A stretch of DNA of 45,028 nt from Phycisphaerae bacterium (GTDB lineage: Bacteria; Planctomycetota; Phycisphaerae; UBA1845). Position numbers and translations under genes: made by a program. Below, in pieces: positions 1 through 10,000 of this stretch; within the stretch, counting starts at the first letter, position 1, and each line of letters starts with the position of its first letter. The notes beneath the pieces were generated by a model that was not told the origin of the DNA, did no database searches, and saw only the letters and a list, made by a program, of their open reading frames with translations. Where the stretch lies: NCBI GenBank assembly GCA_029260165.1, contig JAJDDT010000108.1, positions 1-45,028 of the forward strand, read 5' to 3'.

Positions 1-278
1 GCTGACCTTTGCACGGCTGAGCGGTGTGATGGGTTTGGAGCCTGTCTTGCGTCGCCGGGTGATGATGTGACGTGTGCTGCGGCTGTTCCGCCTTGTGATG
101 CTGGTGAGGTATGTAATTCGGCGACGGGTATGTGCGATGCACTTCCTGATGCGCCGGATACGACTGATTGCGAGGATGGTGCTGATCTTTGCACGGCTGA
201 GCGGTGTGATGGGTTTGGAGCCTGTCTTGCGTCGCCGGGTGATGATGTGACGTGTGCTGCGGCTGTTCCGCCTTGTGA
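1..278 (+). repeat. 180-bp tandem duplication inside the first gene
   Basis: Bases 1-98 recur at 181-278 with a single difference (GACCTT versus GATCTT). The offset is 180 bp, exactly 60 codons, so the frame is kept. The flanking parts of the two units have diverged more. This indicates a recent duplication or gene conversion of one cysteine-rich unit; further copies may lie left of the window. Confidence 0.85.
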
Positions 279-852
279 GAGCGGTGAGCTTTGCAATCCG
301 GCGACGGGTAATTGCGATGTGCTGCTGGACGCGGACGGTGCGACTTCCTGTGAGGTGGATGGTGATTTGTGTACCATTGATCGTTGCGATGGAATGGGTG
401 GATGCCAGAATGTCGGTGATGTGTCATGTCAGGCGGCTGACCTGCCTTGTGAGGGTGGTGAGGTCTGCAATCCGTCGAGTGGTCAGTGTGTTTCTGAGCC
501 TGACGGGGCGGCGGGCAGTGTGTGCGATCGTGACAACGACTCCTGCACGAGTGACGTCTGCGACGGGTTCGGAGGCTGCGTGACGGTGGCTGATGTTTGC
601 GGTTCGTGTTGCCTGAGGGACGGGACTTGTGAGGATGGTCTGACGTTGTTCGAGTGTGTTACTGCGTCGGGCATTTTTGGTGGTATTGGAAGCGGTTGTC
701 TGGGTGATGCTGACGGAAACGGTGTGGACGATTCGTGTGATGTCCCGCCGATACCGACAGTTTCGAGAATGGGCATGATGCTTCTGATGGTGTTGCTGGG
801 TTGCGGTCTTGTGCTGCAGGTCAGGCGTCGGAATCGGACTCAGGCGACGTAG
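1..852 (+). CDS. Cysteine-rich secreted protein with IPTL-type C-terminal sorting tail (5' truncated)
   Basis: The frame is open from base 1, so this is the C-terminal 283 residues of a longer protein. It consists of cysteine-rich units of about 60 residues (patterns such as GEVCNxxTGxCD, DLCTxxRCDGxGxC). A segment with GSCCLRDGTC and a DADGNGVDDSCD motif follows, then a tail with PPIPTVSRMG, a hydrophobic stretch (MMLLMVLLGCGLVL) and the basic end RRRNR. That motif-helix-basic order is the IPTL-CTERM signal recognised by XrtH exosortases. The next gene has a similar tail and xrtH follows it, so the protein is inferred to be exported, processed and surface-attached or released. Function beyond that is unknown; the aspartate/cysteine units may bind calcium and form disulfides. 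Confidence is high for the reading frame and tail, low for any specific role. Confidence 0.85.
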   Translation, partial: ADLCTAERCDGFGACLASPGDDVTCAAAVPPCDAGEVCNSATGMCDALPDAPDTTDCEDGADLCTAERCDGFGACLASPGDDVTCAAAVPPCESGELCNPATGNCDVLLDADGATSCEVDGDLCTIDRCDGMGGCQNVGDVSCQAADLPCEGGEVCNPSSGQCVSEPDGAAGSVCDRDNDSCTSDVCDGFGGCVTVADVCGSCCLRDGTCEDGLTLFECVTASGIFGGIGSGCLGDADGNGVDDSCDVPPIPTVSRMGMMLLMVLLGCGLVLQVRRRNRTQAT

Positions 853-1071
853 GTTTCGTCCGGGTTCGATCGAAGTGTTGTGGGCTTGTCGGCTGCGGTT
901 CGCTCTGGTGCGGGTTTGGTGGTCCGGCGGCGCGTTTTTTGAGGACGAAAAGGGGACAAGGCTGACACGGGCGTTCACCGGTTTGTGGTGGCGTCTGCTT
1001 CCATGCGTGACGTATCGGCCTCGTCATTTTGATTTTGGGTGTGTACCAATCCGGAATGCGAGACGGGACAT

Positions 1072-4000
1072 ATGAGCCGAATGCTGCGCTTTCTACTGGG
1101 TGTTATCGGTCTTGGGATTTTTGCACAATCTGGTTGGGCGGCACAGACGCCGATAGAGGATTCCGGTCCCGAAGGAATCACCGCGATTCTGGGTACTCTC
1201 TATACCAATGGTGAAACGATCACGCGTGTTGACGACTTTCCGGATTCGTTGACGCCTGTGGATGAAGGGGTTGCGCTTGAGCTGCTGCCTCCCGGGACCG
1301 GTCTGCCTCCGGATCGAACGGATCAGACGTGGACGGACGGTATTGTCACGGTGAATGCGCAGGTTCGGTTTGCGGGTTTCGGGCAGACGTTTGGTTGGGA
1401 GCGTGGCGGGGTTCTGACGGATTTGTTTACGGTGAGTGGCTCGGGGTTCGGTGCTACGGGGGGTGTTAACGGGATCGACGTGAGCGGTGGTTTGTTCCAC
1501 TGGTACGATCGCGCTCAAGACGACGATGATGATGAGTTTGTGTGGTTGTCGGATGTTTCTGCGAATTCCGACGGTGTTGATCACATGATTGCCTTCCGCA
1601 TCGAGGGTGGCGCGACAACGAGCACGACGTGGCTTGTGTGTTTTGAAGACCTGCCCGATGGTGGGGATGAGGACTACAACGATCTTTGTGTTGAGATTGT
1701 CGTGGATGATTGTCCGAATGATCCGGACAAGAATGCGCCGGGCGTCTGTGGGTGTGGGGTGCCCGATGTTGATGATGATGGTGACGGCAATTTCGACTGT
1801 ATTGACCAGTGCCCGGACGATCCGAACAAGTCGCAGCCTGGTGCCTGTGGGTGTGGTGTGGCGGATACGGACAGTGATCTGGATGGGACGGCGGATTGTA
1901 CGGATGGATGTCCGAGTGATCCGGCCAAGACGTCGCCGGGTGTTTGCGGTTGCGGTTTCGTCGATACGAACAGTGACAGTGACAGTGACAGCGATAGTGA
2001 CGACGACGATGATAGTGACAGCGACAGCGGATCTGACGAGGATTGCGATCCGAAGGGCCCGAGTTGCGGCAATGGTATTTGCGAGCCGTTTGCGGGTGAG
2101 GACTGCCTGTCGTGTCCCGCTGATTGTCGCGGTGATCAGAGCGGGCAGCCGTGGAACAGATTTTGTTGTGGTGCCGGTGGCGGTGAGAATTTTGAATCGG
2201 ACGTCGCGGATGACGAGATCGGTTCGGTCCATGGTGAGTATGAGCATGTGGAGCTTGGGCACGAGGGGTGCGTTGCTGGAGACCTGGATACGTCTGCTGA
2301 GTTTTCGGGCAATTCGTATGTCGAGTTTCCGCATTCGAGCGACCTTGAGATGGCGGCCGGCTCGATCAGTCTTTGTTTCAAGGATTTGAATTCGATCACG
2401 ACGGCGGGTTTGTTCAGCAAGGATTCTTCGGGCTTTGACGATGGTGGGCATGTCAATATCGGGACGAAGAAGAACAAGGTCGAGGTTCGTCTCCAGAGTG
2501 TGAGTGACAGTTATTTTGTTCGGTCCGGTTCGATACAACTGGATCAGTGGTATCACGTTGTGTTTACGTTTGGTCCGGGCGGGATGAAGTTGTATATGGA
2601 TGGGGCGTTGGTCGATACGGATCCGTTTTCGGGCGGTTTGACCAGCAATATGGAACCGTTTGTGATTGGGGCGGCGACGTGGGTCAGCGGTAATCAGACC
2701 ATTCACTCATTGTCGAACTTTTTCTCCGGGTTGATTGACGAGGTGATCGTCTTTGATCGTCAGTTGACGGATGCGGAGATTGCGAATCTGAACAGTGCGA
2801 AGCTTGCGGGCGTTGCGGCTGGTTTTGGTGACAAGGTGGCCAGTCTTGGTCCGCAGCATTATTGGCGACTGGGCGAGAATCTGGTTGGTTGTGATGACGC
2901 GCGTTGTGATGAGGGGGTCTGGATCTGTGCGAACGACTGCGCGGTTGATTGCATCGATCAGTGTCCGGACGATCCGAATAAGATTGAGCCGGGGGAATGT
3001 GGTTGTGGTTTCAGCGATCGGGACGATGACGGCGACGGTGTAGCCAACTGCAACGATGGTTGTCCGGATGACGCGTCGAAGACGTCGCCGGGGAGTTGCG
3101 GTTGCGGGGTGTCGGACACGGGTGACAGTGATGGGGACGGGTCGCTGGATTGTGCCGACGGGTGTCCTTCGGACCCGAACAAGATTGTGCCCGGTGATTG
3201 CGGTTGTGGTGTGGTGGACGTTGATACCGACGGTGATGGGGCGGCGGATTGTGTTGATCCCTGTTTTGAGGATCCCGGCAAGGTTGATCCCGGGGCGTGT
3301 GGTTGTGGTGAGCTGGATACGGATACCGATCTGGACGGGACGGCGGATTGTATTGACGGGTGTCCGATTGATCCTGCGAAGATTGCGCCCGGGGTGTGTG
3401 GTTGTGGGCATACCGACAAGTGCAACGAAGAGGAATTTGTCAATCTGAGCAGTACGGTTCAGGGGAGTCGATGCGAGGTCAGTTTCAGGCCTGTCAATTC
3501 TGATGGTTTGCCGGCGGGTTTTGTGTTGACGGCGCGATCGCGGATTGATCGCCATTCGCCGACGGACCCCGATGCGGTGGGCATTTTGGGTGCGTACAAG
3601 AACGATTCCAAGGGGGCGGGTGTGTCGCCGGCGGATTGTAGTGGTGGTTCGAGCTTGGCGGGTACGGGTGGCGATCGCGATGAAGAGTTGATCGTCACGT
3701 TCGATGTGCCGGTTCGTGCGTCTGATGTCGTTGTCGGGTTGCGGAAGATCAAGTTTAACAAGGACGATCCGGTCATTTTCATATCGAGCGACGCGAGTCC
3801 GTCGTGGGATTTCACGATTCTTGAGTCGGAGATTGTGGCGGCGTTTACGAGCACCGGGTCGGACAGGGGTGATGTTGATTTTGCCGGATTCACGTCGTTG
3901 CCGGCGGGTTTGTTGATCGACCAGTTCAAGGTACGGGAGACGAAGAAGGACATCCGGGTTTTCTCGGTGGCCACCGCGCTCGAGTGTGACAGCGATGATG

Positions 4001-7000
4001 ACGGGACGTCTGACTGTGCGGATGGTTGTCCTGACGATCCGAACAAGACGACGCCCGGTGATTGCGGGTGCGGCGTTGTGGATATCGATGGTGACGGTGA
4101 CGGGACGGCGGACTGTATTGACGGGTGTCCGGGCGATACTGACAAGACGTCGCCGGGTGTTTGCGGGTGTGGTGTGCCGGACGCGGACGGTGACGGCGAT
4201 GGAACGTTGAATTGTGAGGACGACTGTCCGGCTGACCCGAACAAGTCGTCGCCCGGGGTTTGCGGTTGCGGCAACGTGGATACGGACAGTGATTTGGATG
4301 GGACGGCGGACTGCGACGACGATTGTCCGGCTGATCCGAACAAGACGTTGGCGGGTGCGTGCGGTTGTGGTGTTTCTGACGTGGATACGGACGTGGATGG
4401 TACGCCCGATTGCAACGACGAATGCGACCTTGATCCAGCCAAGACGTTGCCGGGAGCGTGTGGTTGTGGTGTGGCGGATACGGACACTGATGGTGATGGA
4501 ACGGCTGACTGTGTTGACGGGTGTCCGAATGATCCGGCCAAGACGTCTGGTGACGTTTGTGGTTGCGGTGTGTCGGATGTTGATTCCGACGGTGACGGGT
4601 CACCGAATTGTATCGATGGATGCGAGTTTGATCCGAACAAGACCAATCCCGGTGCGTGTGGATGCGGCGTGGCGGACACCGACAGCGACGGTGACGGGGT
4701 GGCGAATTGCAACGACCTGTGTCCCGGAAAGCCTGATCTGGACGACGACGGTGACGGTGTTTTGAACTGTGACGATGGCTGTCCTTTTGATCCGAACAAG
4801 ATTGCACCGGGCGTTTGTGGTTGTGGTGTGTTGGACACGGATTCTGATGGTGATGGAACGGCTGACTGCGACGATGCCTGTGCGAGCGACCCGAACAAGG
4901 TTGTCGGCGGGCAGTGTGGTTGTGGTGTGGCGGACACGGATACGGATGGTGACGGGACGGCGGATTGTAATGATGGTTGTGTCGGTGATCCTGCCAAGGT
5001 CTCGCCGGGTGTCTGCGGATGTGGTGTGGCTGACGTGGATACGGATGGCGACGGTACGCCCAACTGCAATGACAATTGTCCGTTGGATCCGAACAAGGTG
5101 AGTCCGGGTATTTGCGGTTGCGGTGTGTCGGATGCGGATGGCGATGGTGATGGGACGGCGGACTGCAACGATGGTTGTCCGTTGGATCCGACCAAGACTG
5201 TTGTGGGAACGTGCGGCTGCGGTACGCCTGATACGGATTCTGACAGTGATGGTACGCCTAATTGTAATGATGGGTGTCCGAACGACGTGAACAAGATCGC
5301 GCCGGGGGTTTGTGGTTGCGGTGTTTCGGACGTTGACAGCGACGGTGACGGGGCGGCGGATTGTGTTGATGAGTGTCCGGCTGATTCGACGCGGACGACT
5401 GCTGACCCGCAATGCGGTTGCGGTGTTGTGGCTGACGATGACGATCTGGATGGGACGCCCAACTGTGTGGATTTGTGTCCATTGGATCCCGGCAAGACGT
5501 CGCCGGGGATTTGCGGTTGCGGCGTTTCCGACGCGGACGGTGACCTCGATGGGACGGCGGACTGCAACGATGGTTGCCCGATGGATCCGAACAAGGTTGG
5601 TCCGGGGCAGTGTGGATGTGGTGTGGCTGACACTGACGGTGACCTCGACGGGACGGCGGATTGTAATGATTTGTGTCCGACTGATCCTGGAAAGACGTCG
5701 CCGGGTGTTTGCGGGTGTGGTGCGGCGGACACTGATTCTGATGGCGATGGGACGCCTGACTGTAACGACAATTGTCCGTCTGATTTGAACAAGACGGAGC
5801 CTGGTGCGTGTGGGTGTGGTGTGGCGGATACGGACACTGATGGTGACAGCGCCCCCGATTGCAATGAGAGTTGTCCGAACGATCCGAACAAGACTGAGCC
5901 TGGTGCGTGCGGTTGCGGTGTGTTGGATACGGATACGGATGTTGATGGAACAGCGGACTGCAATGACGGATGCCCGTTGGATCCGGGCAAGACGTCCGGT
6001 GGGGCTTGTGGTTGCGGAGTGGCTGACACGGACGGTGATGGTGACGGGACGGCGGACTGCAACGACAATTGTCCGAATGATCCGGGCAAGGTTGACGGTG
6101 GGTTGTGCGGTTGCGGTGTGGTCGATACGGATACGGATGGTGACGGGACGCCTGACTGCAACGACGGATGTCCGATGGATCCGGCCAAGGTTGGTCCGGG
6201 TGCGTGCGGATGTGGTACGCCTGATACGGATGGTGACGGGGATGGTACGCCTGATTGCAATGACAACTGTCCGGCTGACCCGAACAAGACGGGTCCTGGT
6301 CAGTGTGGATGCGGTGCGCTTGAGACCGATACGGATGGCGATGGAACGGCTGACTGCAACGATTTGTGTCCGGATGATCCGGGCAAGATCGAGGCTGGCG
6401 CGTGCGGTTGCGGTGTGAGTGATGCGGATGCTGATGGCGACGGGACGGCTGACTGCAACGACGGTTGTCCGAATGATCCGAACAAGACGATGCCGGGTAT
6501 CTGCGGTTGTGGGACGCCGGATACGGACGGCGACGGGGATGGTACGGCGGACTGCAACGACATGTGCGCCGTCGATCCTGAGAAGACCGAGCCTGGTCAG
6601 TGCGGTTGTGGGAATCTCGAAACGGACAGCGATCTGGACGGTACGGCGGATTGCAACGACGGTTGTCCGGATGATCCGGACAAGGTTTTGCCGGGTGTTT
6701 GCGATTGCGGGACGCCTGATACAGATACCGATGGTGATGGTACGTCTGACTGTGACGATGCCTGCCCGAATGATCCGGGTAAGACGAATCCGGGTGTTTG
6801 TGGTTGCGGTATGCCTGATATTGATTCCGACGGTGATGGTGTTCTCGATTGCAACGATCAGTGCAAGAGCGCGCCTGATGTTGATTCGGATGGTGACGGT
6901 GTGCTCGACTGCGACGACGACTGTCCGAACGATCCGGGCAAGGTTGCGCCGGGTGTTTGTGGATGTGGGACGGCTGACACTGATACGGATGGTGACGGGA

Positions 7001-10000
7001 CGCCGGACTGTGACGATGTGTGTTTGAACGATCCGAACAAGATCGTTCCGGGGCAGTGTGGTTGCGGTAATGTTGAAACCGACACTGATATGGATGGTAC
7101 GGCGGACTGCATCGACGGATGTCCGACGGATGCGAACAAGACGTCGCCGGGGATCTGCGGATGTGGTTTTGCGGATACCGACGGGGACGGGGATGGTACG
7201 GCGGACTGCAATGACAATTGTCCGGTCGATCCGAACAAGGTCGAGCCCGGGCAGTGTGGATGCGGTGCGCTTGAGACCGATACGGATGGCGATGGTACGG
7301 CTGATTGCAATGATCAGTGTCCGAGCGATCCAGCCAAGACGATGCCGGGTACATGCGGATGTGGAACGCCGGATACGGACGGGGACGGAGATGGTACGGC
7401 GGACTGCAACGATTTGTGTCCGATTGATCCGGGCAAGACGGTTCCGGGGCAGTGCGGTTGTGGTGCGCCTGATACGGATACGGACGGCGACGGAACGGCT
7501 GACTGTGTCGACGGATGTCCGGGGAACCCGTTCAAGACGGATCCGGGTGTTTGCGGATGTAATCAGACGGACACTGATTCTGATGGTGACGGGGTGGCGG
7601 ACTGTAATGATTCGTGTCCGCTGGACCCGAACAAGACGGCTCCGGGTGCGTGCGGTTGCGGTACGCCTGAAACGGATACGGACGGTGATGGTGTGGCGGA
7701 CTGCAATGACAACTGTCTGAATGATCCGAACAAGGTTGATCCGGGGCAGTGCGGTTGTGGTGTGGCGGATACCGATACGGATGGCGATGGAACGGCGGAC
7801 TGCAATGATGGTTGTCCGAGTGACGCCGGGAAAGTTGTTCCGGGTGTGTGTGGATGTGGTACGCCTGATACGGATACGGATGGTGATGGTGTGGCGGACT
7901 GTCTCGATTTGTGTCCGAATGATCCGTTAAAGTTGGCGCCGGGCAACTGTGGTTGTGGTGCGGTGGATACGGATACGGATGGTGACGGTACGTCGGATTG
8001 TAACGATTTGTGTCCGAACGATCCGGGCAAGACGAGTCCGGGTGTTTGCGGGTGCGGCGTGGCGGATACCGATGGCGATGCCGATGGTACGCCGGATTGT
8101 AATGACGCGTGTCCTGTTGATCCTGACAAGATTGATCCGGGTGTTTGCGGTTGCGATGTGTCGGACGTTGATACGGATGGAGATGGCACGGCGGACTGTA
8201 ATGATCTGTGTCCTGTGGATCCGTTGAAGACGTCGCCGGGTGTTTGCGGTTGCGGTGCTTCCGATGTGGATACGGACGGTGATGGGACGTCTGATTGTAT
8301 TGACGGATGTCCGGCTGACCCTGCGAAGGTTTCTGCGGGTATTTGTGGGTGTGGCGCGTCGGACGCGGATGGTGACCTTGATGGAACGGCTGACTGCAAT
8401 GACGAATGCCCGGCTGATCCGAACAAGATTCTGACGGGAATTTGCGGTTGTGGTGTGGCTGACACGGACGGTGACAGCGACGGGACGGCTGACTGCAACG
8501 ACAACTGTCCGGCAGACCCGAACAAGATCGACCCGGGTGTTTGTGGTTGCGGTGTGCTGGATATCGACGGTGATGCCGATGGTACGCCTGATTGCAATGA
8601 CAACTGTCCGGCTGATCCGAACAAGATTGATCCGGGTGTTTGTGGTTGCGGCACGTCTGATGTTGACAGTGACAATGATGGTACACCTGATTGCAATGAT
8701 GATTGCCCGAATGATCCGGACAAGATTGTGGTGGGGATTTGTGGTTGCGGCGTGAGTGATGTTGATACTGATGTTGACGGGACGGCTGACTGCGACGATC
8801 AGTGTCCATCTGATCCGAACAAGCAGTTTGAAGGTATTTGTGGATGTGGTGTGACCGACGTTGACAGTGACCTCGACGGTACGCCTGACTGCAACGACAA
8901 CTGTCCGAATGATCCGCTCAAGACGAGTCCCGGGGTTTGTGGCTGTGGGGTGGGCGATACCGACGGCGATGGTGACGGGACGTTTGACTGCAACGATTTG
9001 TGTCCGGCGGATCCGAACAAATCGGCACCGGGGATTTGCGGTTGTGGGGTGTCCGATGCTGATGGTGACCTGGATGGCACGGCGGACTGTAATGACAATT
9101 GTCCGGCTGATCTGAACAAGACCGAGCCGGGGCAGTGTGGTTGTGGTGTGGCTGACACGGATACGGACCTGGACGGGACGGCTGATTGTAACGACGGTTG
9201 TCCGACCGACCCGGACAAGACGTCTCCGGGAACGTGTGACTGTGGTACGCCTGAAACGGATACGGACAGTGACGGGACGCCCGATTGCAACGACGGTTGT
9301 CCGAATGATCTGAACAAGACGAATCCGGGCGTTTGCGGTTGCGGTGTGGCTGATGTCGATTCCGATGGTGATGGCGTTTTCGACTGCAATGACCAGTGTT
9401 TCAATGCTCCGGATGTTGATACGGATGGCGACGGCACGCTGGATTGCGATGATGATTGCCTGAACGATCCGAACAAAATCGCTCCTGGTCTTTGCGGATG
9501 CGGTGTGCCTGATACTGACACCGATGGTGACTTGACGCCTGATTGCAACGACGCGTGCATCAACGATCCGACCAAGATTGATCCGGGTCAGTGTGGCTGC
9601 GGCAATCCGGATACGGATACTGATCTTGACGGCGTGGCTGACTGCAACGATGGCTGTCCGAATGATCCGGACAAGGTGTCGCCGGGTGTCTGCGATTGTG
9701 GCACGTCAGATGTGGATACCGATGGTGACGGTGTGTCTGACTGCAACGATGGTTGCCCGATGGATATCAACAAGGTGATGCCGGGGCAGTGTGGTTGCGG
9801 TTTTGTTGATGTTGATTCGGACGGTGACGGTGTGGCTGACTGCAACGATCAGTGCCCCGCAGATTCGACCAAGACGGCGCCGGGTATCTGCGGTTGCGGC
9901 GTGGTTGACATCGATACCGATCTTGACGGCGTGTTCGATTGCAACGATTTGTGCCCGAACGATCCGGACAAGGTTCTGCCGGGGCTGTGTGGATGTGGTA

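Noticed and set aside
3459-6287. A 942-codon open frame antisense to the giant repeat gene, and several similar ones
   Set aside because: They arise because a 99-bp repeat without a stop in an antisense frame has none in any copy. The translations are SPSVSVSxTPQPH-like shadows without starts, ribosome sites or known domains.
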